64,000 nucleotides of DNA. Source: Isoetes taiwanensis. Its lineage: Eukaryota > Streptophyta > Lycopodiopsida > Isoetales > Isoetaceae. Where the stretch lies: positions 1,982,001 to 2,046,000 of the forward strand of contig JAJEKV010000097.1 in NCBI GenBank assembly GCA_021234155.1, read 5' to 3'. Positions 11,393 through 19,959 of this stretch are shown here, one piece after another. The notes beneath the pieces are model-generated. The model did no database searches and was not told the origin of the DNA. It was given only the letters and a program-made list of their open reading frames with translations. Every line of letters begins with the position of its first letter. Position 1 is the stretch's first letter. A program made the translations under genes and the position numbers.

Positions 11393-11463
11393 GAAAGTTC
11401 TAGAACTTCTAGAAGGTCTTGAATGGTCTAGAACTTTCTAGAAGGTTCTAAGACATTCTAGAA
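11393..11463. promoter_or_regulatory. Cluster of heat-shock-element-like sites
   Basis: Alternating GAA and TTC modules with 2-bp spacers, the binding pattern of heat-shock factors, occur at 11393-11405 (GAAAGTTCTAGAA, three units), 11407-11414 (TTCTAGAA), 11436-11448 (TTCTAGAAGGTTC, three units) and 11456-11463 (TTCTAGAA). The density is far above what the surrounding AT-rich DNA shows. Confidence 0.5.
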
Positions 11464-11919
11464 TAAAGGAACTCACGAAATTTAAGATAATTTCATAAAA
11501 ATAAGGGAATCTATACAAATCTAAAGAAACCTATATGAAGCCTTATGAACCCTAAGAGAACCTTGATAGCATCTAAAGGTATCTCGTGAAATCTAAAAGA
11601 ACCCAAAAAAATCTCATACTTTTAGTCATCTAAAAGAACCCAAAAAAATCTCATACTTTTAGTCATGATTAAAGTGGGTTTGAACTCCTAACCTCATGAA
11701 CTCCAAGCAAACCCCTTAGCCAACTCTTCTTAAATACATATCTTTTTTTTTTTTTTTATTAAGATAACTTAAATGCTAATTATTCTAGAATGTTCAAGGT
11801 CATTCTAGAACTTAGGGCACGTACATATGTCCCACACGCATAGATACATAAAAGAGCTTCTTTTTTTCATTATATAAGAAGGCTATCCAAATGAAGATGG
11901 GCATTATGATTCTTGGCTA

Positions 11920-12017
11920 GAAAGTTCTAGAATGCTCTAGAAAGTTCTAGGATATTCCAAATAAAATGGATCTAGAAAGTTCACGAATCTTCTACAACCT
12001 TCCAGAAAGTTCTAGAA
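11920..12017. promoter_or_regulatory. Second cluster of heat-shock-element-like sites, including a perfect four-unit array
   Basis: GAAAGTTCTAGAA at 11920-11932 has three units, GAAAGTTC at 11940-11947 has two, and TTCCAGAAAGTTCTAGAA at 12000-12017 has four GAA/TTC units in perfect 5-bp register. Such arrays are high-affinity heat-shock-factor sites in known promoters. Function here is inferred only from sequence. Confidence 0.5.
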
Positions 12018-12030
12018 CCTTTTAAAAGCT

Positions 12031-12750
12031 TCCAGAGGTTCTGGTCTGTGCAGTGTAGTACTTAGAAAATCTTATTATGCACATACGTCTCCAAGTATAA
12101 AAATGTGGAAATTAGCTAGATAGAAGTTGAACAATTGTTTGTGGCCTTAAAACTCACTTGGTTTTCTGTACTGACATTTCCTCCACTGATATTAGAACTA
12201 TGAGCATAAAATCTACGATCTGATTGTGTGCCAGATGTCTTAAAATTGTGTGAACGTCCATGCGAAGAAATAGGCATTGTCCATTATGTTAATGACTGAA
12301 CATTGTATGACTAAAACAAATTCATTGAAGAAGGCACTAACGAGAAATTTGACCTCATAAGAAGTGGTTAATAAACTGCCATTTCACAATTATTGTTTCA
12401 TTGCCAGTTGAGGAAAGATCTTTTGCTACAATAATCTTTTGCAATGTTCATTTTTACAAGAAAGGAATGCTTGGTTCTACATATTTGAAGGGTAATAGGT
12501 CTATGGTTTATGAACAAGGGCGGATGAAAAATTTTCCATCCATAAGTTCGTTTCTATAAAGAACTATAGTTGCAAGTTTATGCTTAGGGCACCTCTTGCA
12601 TTTAGAGCATCCATTTCCTATATGCCTACATTTGCCATGTACCTTTTCTTGGCACAATGTTTTAAACATGAAAAAAGTGGGCCATAAATTTTAATGTAAA
12701 TATACATATTGGGATGAAAGTTGTGCATAGGGCATCAGTTATTTTATGCT
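12031..12750. other. Non-coding stretch, nothing firm
   Basis: AT-rich DNA with no supported gene or repeat structure. Confidence 0.3.
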
Positions 12751-12876
12751 CATATCTAAAAGTGTGAGGAAGGGACCATAAGTCTTTAATATAATGAAGT
12801 GAACCTATAGAATCATATCTAAAAGTGTGAGAAAGGGACCATAATTCTTTAATATAATGAAGTGGACCTGTAGAAT
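12751..12876 (+). repeat. Tandem duplication, 63-bp unit, two copies
   Basis: The unit begins CATATCTAAAAGTGTGAG and contains AAGGGACCATAA and TTTAATATAATGAAGTG. Copies are 12751-12813 and 12814-12876 and differ by only a few bases, so the duplication is fairly recent. Confidence 0.75.
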
Positions 12877-14583
12877 CGATAAGTATTGATGACACAAAGT
12901 CTTTAAGATGCAATGTTGTTAAGATGCATCCCAACTAACCCACTTGTGGTGGAATATATAATGGAACGTATTTTAGGGTCTACAAATCGATACATCCTGA
13001 GGAGGTACCTTCAGGATGAGTTGTCTCACGTGCTTGATAGTCATGGGACATCGGGGTCGGTTCTAATCAATGAAGTGCCCGTGCTTTTCGCGTTTAACTC
13101 GGCTAAGATGTTATCTGTCCGAGAAGTGAAGTCATCATGAGAGCATCCAACAAAGTACAAAATTAGGCCCTTGGTGATGTACGCCATGTGGAGATGCATA
13201 TTTAGAGTTCCACTATGAACTAAATTACACCAATGAATGAGGGCAAAATGTTGTGTTTTGTATTTCTGTACTTATTTTTGTTCATGTACTTAACCTTCTA
13301 AGGGTGACATTTTGAGCATTTTCCAAATTTTTGCCTTTAGAGGTAGATTTAACTGCCCCCCACATTCCTTATAAAACATTGTTTTCTCTTTTGAAATCCA
13401 TAAACGCACAGTTAATACATCGACGATACTATCATTAGATAATTTCAATAATAAAAATAATTACAAAAGCAAATAATGTCCATTGTTGCCAATGTCAACC
13501 TGCACTGTTGTTGAAGTTACATATATATAGGCATTAATGCCGAGTAAAAGTACATGCCAGTACTCCGTAATATCCAAGATTCATGTGATTCTAAATTATC
13601 TTATTCAAGTCCAACTCAAGTAAACAATATGCGTTGGCACCAAATAAGGTGGAGCATTGCAAGTAACTGTTCTATTCGTTACACAATTTGGGAATTTGGG
13701 ATCTAAAGCAACCGACATGCAATAATCATAATAACTATTGCATAGTAACTGACATAGTAACAATTGCACCTATATTGTTTATATATTTAAATTGCCTACA
13801 TATTTTTAAATTATGATGAACGTCCTATAATTTGTCACACTATAAGCATTATAAGCATAAATGAACAGATATGCGAATACATATATGAATTCTATTGATT
13901 TTATAAACAACACACAGGACATGCATACTCAATTATGCAACTCAATGCTACAACTATGCAATACATAAGTTATAAACACCAATGAACTACCTATGGACAC
14001 CATTACATCTAAAACACTACAAACACCATTCCATCTATTCACATGCCCATGAAAAATGCCCAGCATCGCCAGGCACACGTTTCTAGTCTTTATTGGTTTT
14101 CTATCCTGCAAAGCAAATAAGCTAGAAAAATGTACTTCATCAAGGGGCTAACTTTGATTTAGGGTTCCCAATGTCCGCATAGCATGGAAGTGACGCTTGA
14201 GGGAGATTAAGGTATAGGTATTGCATTTCACTTTGGTAACCACTTTGGTATTGCATTTCACTCATACTAGTATACTCTGGTGGCAAAACAAATTGGAACA
14301 AACAGTGCATGACATATAATGCCTATGATATTCAAGGAAGGTTCATCTCACCTTATCGGATAAATAAGATTCTTGATGTGATGCCAGGTGCGTCCTTTTG
14401 AAGCTAACATTGAGAAAATCAGGCAGCATCCATATATTGGTATCCAGTGGTAAAATAACAATAGGTTGCTAAGTTGATAGCATTCAGGTGAATTGCTTAA
14501 GAAGCCTAGCGCCACATTCAACTGGCAGAATTAAAGCTTCGAAATTAAATAAAACAAATAGGGATATGCCATGTTTGCAGTCA
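12877..14583. other. Non-coding stretch, nothing firm
   Basis: No supported coding region. A 75-codon open frame at 12913-13140 has no recognisable domain. The rest is AT-rich and featureless at the level I can read. Confidence 0.3.
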
Positions 14584-14651
14584 TTGGAAGCGACAATATT
14601 CCACTTGCATAGGCAGTTTGGAAGCGACAATATTCCACTTGCATAGGCAGT
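14584..14651 (+). repeat. Tandem duplication, 34-bp unit, two copies
   Basis: The unit contains TTGGAAGCGACAATATTCC and ACTTGCATAGGCAG. The copies at 14584-14617 and 14618-14651 are identical or nearly so, implying a recent slippage or repair event. It lies about 120 bp before the 4.6 kb transposon. Confidence 0.75.
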
Positions 14652-14769
14652 TTAGGTTCGGGTCAGCTTCAGGAATGGCATCTAGTTGCCAAATTCTAAA
14701 ATTAACAAACATTGGCTTAAGGCTGGGAATTGGATTTTTGGTGCTTATTGTTGAGGTAACTACTAGATA

Positions 14770-14779
14770 GTGGAATATT
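14770..14779. repeat. Left target-site duplication of the 4.6 kb element
   Basis: GTGGAATATT here is repeated exactly at 19383-19392, immediately outside the two terminal inverted repeats. Confidence 0.8.
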
Positions 14780-14819
14780 CGAGGTCTTTTTTGGCTCCCC
14801 AAATTGGGGTCCCGTGACG

Positions 14820-14934
14820 AAAATCGCTTAAGCGATTTTGGCCGAAAAATCGCTTAAAGCGATTTTCCTACCAAAAAAATACCGAAAATCATCATAAGGG
14901 AAAAAAAAAAAAAATGAAATCGCTTAGCGATTTT
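14820..14934. repeat. Left subterminal palindrome array of the 4.6 kb element
   Basis: Palindromic copies lie at 14820-14839 (perfect AAAATCGCTTAAGCGATTTT), 14846-14866 (one extra central base) and 14917-14934 (shortened centre). A weaker copy is near 15141-15165. Confidence 0.85.
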
Positions 14935-15590
14935 CGATCGGCGTCTTGTGAGTTCACCGCCGCCCGAGGCCCGGCGCCCCGGTGGCTACCGCGACCACCG
15001 CCCGACCGAGGCCCGAGCGCCCGTGGCTGCTGCCAAGACGCCCGCCGGAGGTCGGCGAAATGCGGCAAAAATCGATTTTCCCCCTTTCAGCCTGCAAGAC
15101 GCTGGCATTGTGCCGCCCGGCAGAAAAAAAAAAACGCGATTTTTCAAAATCGCTTTCGATTTTCGTGGTTTAGAATCGCTCATATTTGAGGTTTGAGGTT
15201 GATGCGATTTTCGGGTTTGAATCGCTCATATTTGAGGTTTTCCGGTTTCAAAGCGATTTTCACGTTTCCATAAGGTATTTAATATGTGCCCATTTGTATT
15301 TGTATTGTAGATTTTGTGCCTAGATTTTGTATTCTTTAATATGTGCACGCATTTTGTATTCTAGATTTTGTATTCTAAATTTTGTATTCCGTTTTTTGTC
15401 TTGATATGCCTAGATTTGTCTTGATATGCCTTTGTTGTATTCTAAAACCATGGGCCTTTTGAACCATTGCCATTATAACCATGGTCTTGATGAAGTTGAA
15501 CATATTCCTCGACTTCCTTCTTTATACACCCTACCTTCATATGTTGTTTATGATAATTAGATTTACTTTACTAACAACACATTCGGCATA

Positions 15591-15739
15591 TTCCCCAAGC
15601 AGGCATTACAAAATGGCAACAGGTGACCGATGGGGCAGAGATCTTACGCCAGAGAGCCGCGATAGGGATGGACGAGAGTGGGCTCCCCCGATTACGTCAA
15701 CCCATGGACAAATGGGGCGAGGTTGGGTACATCACTTTT
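15591..15739 (+). CDS. Possible exon of an unidentified gene inside the 4.6 kb element
   Basis: A TTTACTAAC branch-point-like sequence and CAAGCAG acceptor precede an open frame that reads ITKWQQVTDGAEILRQRAAI and then GLPRLRQPMDKWGEVGYITF, ending at a strong GTAAGT donor. The composition is protein-like. Downstream frames after the likely acceptor near 15868 soon hit stops, so the gene is either broken or spliced in a way I could not resolve. Start and end are approximate, and no family is recognised. Confidence 0.3.
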
Positions 15740-17025
15740 GGTAAGTATGCAAGGTCGGACCCCCATTAGATAGCTTGCATAGTTGTGTCTCTAGAGTTTT
15801 TCATTTGTACTTGCGGGTTGTATTTATGTCTCTAGAGTTTTTTTCATTTGTACTTGTATGTTTGACAGGGAATATCGAGGCATATGGCTGACTGTCAGGC
15901 GTCTGGGCCCCCGAACAGCCCGTGGCACACATAGTTTGGGCACTTATCTAACTGCCGGCGCGGGTGTCCCCATCACGGCCAAAGATGCGAGTGCGGGTGA
16001 ATCGTCGTGGGCGTGATCGGCGAGGGGCGGTGCCATTGGGCACCATAATGCATATCACGAGATATGTGGTGGCCATCGAGGGAACGTGGTGCGTCCGGGA
16101 ATGACCCCAGCGACCATCCCCTCTCCTGAGATGAGGAGAGGGAGCGCCTCAATGAACCGCACGACAGAGGACAAATGGACGGCGGGCAAGAGCGAATGTA
16201 ATCTGGCGTGAGGCGAGAGGCAGGCGTGCTTTTGCGAGGGACGACCGGGTCCGTGATGTGTGGCTCCATGCCCGCATTGTTAGTTCTGCAGCGATACTCT
16301 CACAAGGTGATGAGGCATTGACAAAGCCGCTTCAAAGATCGCTAGGCATACGGGGAGGTGGTGCACCCTCTATACCTCTGGTGGAGGCGCTACGCTTATG
16401 ATCATCGTGACGCAGCCCACCGGTGAGGATCTCGTGAGAACGGCAACATGATGAGTGGGATGAGCCAAATGGATGTCGCAGAGCCTCCCAAAATTACACC
16501 CGAGGAGATCATGAGTATGCAAATAAGGCCGGTGCGGTGAAGAGGAGCAAAAGAAGGGGGCATTATCGCGGTTGAGAGCGTGCCCACCGTGGCAGAGAGC
16601 GCCCACTATGTAGAGAGTACCATCGCATCGACTCATAGCCGTTTCTAACTCCACACTATGGAGAGCAAAATAATCCGCCAGCCATAGCTTTATTACGGAT
16701 TTGCATTTCGCTGGCATGTCGCCCTCATCAAGATAGCACGCCGACCGGAGACGGGGCCATTCTTACGTCCGCCCAGACAGACGGTCCCCGGCAGCTATTG
16801 AGGACATACCAGACGACCTGTTCATTCACACGCCACCTCCACTGCATGTCATAGAGCCTCGTGCTTCGAGGCCGATCTTTGATGAGCTGCGGGAGAGCGG
16901 TCGCAGCACATACGCTCAGATTATACAGGAGGAGATGGTTCGTTCCCCTAGCTTGGCATCATTGGTTTCACCTTTTCCTCCGGCTGCAGATGCACATGAC
17001 CGATACCGGTGGCATAGGGACAGGG

Positions 17026-17208
17026 CTAGAGGGTTCTTTCTGTACTGGGGCCACGAGGTGCACTTGTGGCAACGGACGGTGTAGAGCAATCGGCATCTGA
17101 ATGGTCAGATGAATCCTCCCAATAGTCGCTATTGCCATCATCTGAAAGCTCGCTCAAGGAACCCTCATCCTCATAATCTGAATCCGACATTCTAACAAAG
17201 CCTATCAA
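17026..17208 (-). CDS. Short acidic ORF within the 4.6 kb element
   Basis: A 60-codon frame whose more natural start may be the second Met (MSDSDYEDEGSLSELSDDG). It is rich in Asp, Glu and Ser, like an acidic activation or interaction tail. No domain is recognised. It lies on the same strand as three other short frames to its right (17694-17930, 18018-18200, 18498-18671), which together could be exons or separate remnants of one element gene. Confidence 0.25.
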   Translation of the reverse strand: MIGFVRMSDSDYEDEGSLSELSDDGNSDYWEDSSDHSDADCSTPSVATSAPRGPSTERTL

Positions 17209-17371
17209 ACAAGCTGCACTATGCCGGGGAGAACTCGGGAACTATGAAGGCGGATCGCTTAAGCGCTCCTTTCACGCATATGGTAGCCCCGAAGGCTTGT
17301 TTTATATTGAAAATTTTCAAATTTTTTATTTTTTTTCCCTCCTACTTTCGGCGCTGACAGACCTTATCTTC

Positions 17372-17454
17372 GAAAATCGCTTAAAAGCGATTTATTTTTT
17401 TTTTTTTGGGCGGTGATTCTTGTGGTGACACGCGAAAATCGCTTAAGCGATTTT
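17372..17454. repeat. Internal pair of palindrome copies
   Basis: Copies at 17372-17393 (GAAAATCGCTTAAAAGCGAT-type) and 17435-17454 (perfect 20-mer), each followed by a T-run, lie between two internal open-frame groups. Confidence 0.8.
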
Positions 17455-17693
17455 CAATTTTTTTTTTTTTTTTCCTCTTGCTTTCGGCACTGCATATGCT
17501 TCTATAATGAAATTGAGTGAAAACACTTATGTGCACTGACCACGAAATTACATAGATGTCAAAAAATTTTGGTGCTACTCTCAAATGTTTCGTATTCTTT
17601 CACATGAAGAAAATACATAGGTCTCACAAGACATGGCTAATTCAAACAAATATACTACATAATAGACAACGTATAATAGAAAACACCAAAGCT

Positions 17694-17930
17694 TCACTCT
17701 ATGCCCACTTCAGCCTCGATGAGATCCTCCATATCGAACTCATCAATATGTCTTCGATTTGCTGAGATCCACCCAATCATCCGGCTTCTTGATAGAATGA
17801 CCATCTGGCGGCGATGAGCTTGTTTACCATAGCCCCAAGATAGTCTTGTTTGCTTCTTGTAAAGCTTCTTAAACACGCAGTCGGACGTATTGTGCATCCA
17901 AACCTCCTCCATCTTCAAAGACCTTTTCAA
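17694..17930 (-). CDS. Short unidentified ORF within the 4.6 kb element
   Basis: A 78-codon frame with a basic centre (KKLYKKQTRLSWGYGKQAHR, then RRQMVILSRSRMIGW) and an acidic end. It lies just 3' of another minus-strand frame at 18018-18200 that starts MAKTRRRRGHTITEMRLSH. The basic and aromatic content could suit a DNA-binding piece. The family is unknown. Confidence 0.25.
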   Translation of the reverse strand: MKRSLKMEEVWMHNTSDCVFKKLYKKQTRLSWGYGKQAHRRQMVILSRSRMIGWISANRRHIDEFDMEDLIEAEVGIE

Positions 17931-18017
17931 AGGTTTGCCTCAGAAATAAAGGCGTTTAAAAGATATGAGGCACTCCTCCAACTCCCCCCTCTTGAAGTTG
18001 TTCCTCGTCGCCATTCC

Positions 18018-18200
18018 TTATGAACCCATCACCTTGGAGGAGCTTCGTGAATTGGGCGCTAACTTCTCGTTCGGATCACGGCTCATCTCGTTTTGTACCT
18101 CCAACCGCAATCGATTCGCATGGGCTAAGATTGGCCCACTAATATGAGAGAGACGCATTTCGGTGATGGTGTGTCCCCGTCTGCGCCTTGTTTTCGCCAT
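18018..18200 (-). CDS. Short basic ORF within the 4.6 kb element
   Basis: A 60-codon frame with a strongly basic start (MAKTRRRRGH) and helix-prone remainder. A TAG-free connection to the frame at 17694-17930 would need splicing or a frame change. No family is recognised. Confidence 0.25.
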   Translation of the reverse strand: MAKTRRRRGHTITEMRLSHISGPILAHANRLRLEVQNEMSRDPNEKLAPNSRSSSKVMGS

Positions 18201-18373
18201 TTTGAGTGTTCACGAAAAAAGAATGTAAGAGAGCACGAGGAGCAAAACCCTATAATCTTACCCTATCAAACAAGCCGCAAAAACGAGGAGCAAAACCCTA
18301 TATTCTTACCCTATCGCGAATCGCGGCAAGCACTCCTTTCACGGAACACGATGCTTATTTTATATTTGAATTG

Positions 18374-18449
18374 AAAATCGCTTTGAGCGATTTTCAATTT
18401 TTTTTGAAGGTGATTGTTGACATGACGCTTGAAAATCGCCGCCGATTTT
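18374..18449. repeat. Palindrome copies 3' of the internal ORFs
   Basis: Copies at 18374-18394 (centre TTTGA) and 18432-18449 (AAAATCGCCGCCGATTTT), each followed by CAATTTTTTTT. The CAATT-plus-T-run context is shared with 17435-17454. Confidence 0.8.
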
Positions 18450-18497
18450 CAATTTTTTTTTTTTTTCTTCTTTTTTTTTCCCATTCATAAAAGCAAA

Positions 18498-18671
18498 TTA
18501 CACATTGTCTTTGTCCATCCCGAGGACGTGACAATTTAACGCAACCATTTGCATCATTATCTGCACATTTAACATCGTTTCATCTCTGTTTGGCTCGTTG
18601 AGCCATTCTACCAGTCGTTCGCTGCATGGAACGCCCGACGTTAAAGCAGTGACAAGCTCCCTTTCACTCAT
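18498..18671 (-). CDS. 57-residue ORF within the 4.6 kb element
   Basis: Starts MSERELVTALTSG and ends GMDKDNV before a TAA. An in-frame stop a short way upstream supports the ATG chosen. The composition is balanced and helix-prone (LVEWLNEPNRDETMLNVQIM), unlike random sequence. It has no recognised domain and lies on the same strand as the other short frames in this element. Confidence 0.35.
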   Translation of the reverse strand: MSERELVTALTSGVPCSERLVEWLNEPNRDETMLNVQIMMQMVALNCHVLGMDKDNV

Positions 18672-18891
18672 TCTTGCGACGATGGTGAAAGGGGGTTCTT
18701 ATCCCTTGGAGGAGGAGCGCGGGGGATTGCCGATGATGTCCCTCGGAGGAGGAGGAGGCGGATTACCGGGGTAGAAGGGACATATCGTGCCCACCACGGT
18801 CTTTACACCGCCGGACCATTTCAACAAGATAGGCGGGGAGATTAGAGGCGGCTTTTGGCGATATGGCAAAATATGAAAGATAAAAAATTTG

Positions 18892-19339
18892 AAAATCGCT
18901 TAAGCGATTTTCAAATTTTTTTTTTCCTGCCGACATCGACGCTTAAAAATCGGCTTAGCGATTTTCAAATTGTTTTTCTCTTACTTTTCTTTTACTTTAC
19001 TTCGGCCGACAAGGCCGAAAATCGCTTTTAGCGATTTTCAAATTGTTTTTCTCTTACTTTCGGCTTACTTTTTCATACCGACATAGTAAAAAATAAAAAG
19101 CGATTTCTGATTTTTTTTTCCACTGGCGGCGATCGATCGCCGGATCCATCATTGACCGACGCCGACGAACCGATTCGATTTTAATTTAAAACCACCTGGA
19201 GGTGAGCCGAGTTTCCGGTAACGGAAAACGAAAATCGCTTAAGCGATTTTCACCTTCCCCTTTGAAAATCGCTTAAGCGATTTTCGCAAGTGCCCGAAAA
19301 TCGCTTAAGCGATTTTCCCTAAATCGCTTAAGCGATTTT
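18892..19339. repeat. Right subterminal palindrome array of the 4.6 kb element
   Basis: Copies at 18892-18911, 18946-18965 (imperfect), 19018-19038, 19231-19250, 19265-19284, 19297-19316 and 19321-19339. Those at 18892, 19231, 19265 and 19297 are perfect 20-bp palindromes. The last one merges with the right terminal inverted repeat. Confidence 0.9.
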
Positions 19340-19382
19340 CGTCCGCGCGAGACCCCGATTTCGGGAGCCAAAGAAGGCACCG

Positions 19383-19392
19383 GTGGAATATT
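19383..19392. repeat. Right target-site duplication of the 4.6 kb element
   Basis: GTGGAATATT, identical to 14770-14779. Confidence 0.8.
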
Positions 19393-19959
19393 GGCTGCAA
19401 CTAATGCTATTCACTCAAGCCGAAAGTTCTCGCCCCATTTTATAATAGCAACATAATACCTTCGAGGCTCTCGATGTTTACCTTCAAATCCCTTCTCAAC
19501 AAATCCTAAGCTATTTAAACTAAACTACTGGAGCAGTAAAACAGAGGAACCCAAGATATGAAGCAACAGAGGAGATGCAACACAGGCGATGGCGGGAAGC
19601 CTGACCATCCAGTAGATGCAAGCTGTAACAGCGGAGGGTTCACCCATGGAACGGCAAGCAGCCAAAGGCGTAAAATAGGACGATGGAAATTGATGCCCGG
19701 TGACACGAATATTTCAATTTTATTGAAGTAGCACGATTAAAAAATTCTAGATCAACTCGACAAAATCTACTATGTTTTACGGATCGTGGTTTTTTATTCT
19801 TTGTAAACTTTGATGTGAAGAACTGTTGCCAGGGTTCATTGATCAAATGCACCTAGAGGTCAGTGGCAAGTTTAGTTGGCCCACCTAATAACATACATTT
19901 TGTAACATTTCTAGGAATCGGCATGCTTGCTAAGCTGATAAAAGTGTGCATCTCCGTTC
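19393..19959. other. Region 3' of the spliced minus-strand gene
   Basis: Probably the 3' UTR and downstream DNA of the gene whose stop is at 19960-19962. No other gene is supported. Confidence 0.35.

Larger units (their letters stand above)
11155..12030 (+). repeat. Direct duplication (about 250-300 bp) carrying TATA boxes and heat-shock-element-like sites
   Basis: The segment 11155-11410 recurs at 11733-12030, with shared landmarks GAATGTTCAAG, CACATGCATAGAT or its variant, a TATA-like run, GGxCATTxTGxTTCTTGGCTAGAA and GAAAGTTCTAGAAC. The two copies are about 580 bp apart and clearly diverged. They may be LTR-type or tandemly duplicated promoter-bearing pieces of an unidentified element. 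Confidence 0.55.
14780..19382. mobile_element. 4.6 kb DNA transposon with TIRs, 10-bp target duplication and palindrome arrays (MULE-like by TSD)
   Basis: The left end starts CGAGGTCTTTTTTGGCTCCC and the right end, read inward, starts CGGTGCCTTCTTTGGCTCCC. Both continue with an AAATxGGGGTCxCG block and then ACGAAAATCGCTTAAGCG, giving terminal inverted repeats of roughly 60 bp. The flanks carry the identical 10-mer GTGGAATATT, within the 8-11 bp range typical of Mutator-like elements. Both subterminal zones hold many copies of a palindrome based on AAAATCGCTTAAGCGATTTT. Inside are GC-rich segments with short broken or spliced open frames on both strands. I cannot recognise a transposase, so the superfamily is inferred from the target duplication alone; it may be non-autonomous. 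Confidence 0.8.

Noticed and set aside
12913-13140. 75-codon ORF on the plus strand
   Set aside because: Protein-like composition but no motif, splice context or paralogue evidence; it may be chance.
14914-15196. Several overlapping ORFs on both strands rich in Arg, Pro and Ala
   Set aside because: They arise from a GC-rich segment of the transposon; all frames are open and none resembles a family.
16370-16717. 115-codon minus-strand ORF in the 4.6 kb element
   Set aside because: Rich in His, Cys and Ser without pattern; it lies opposite a plus-strand region with equally plausible broken frames.
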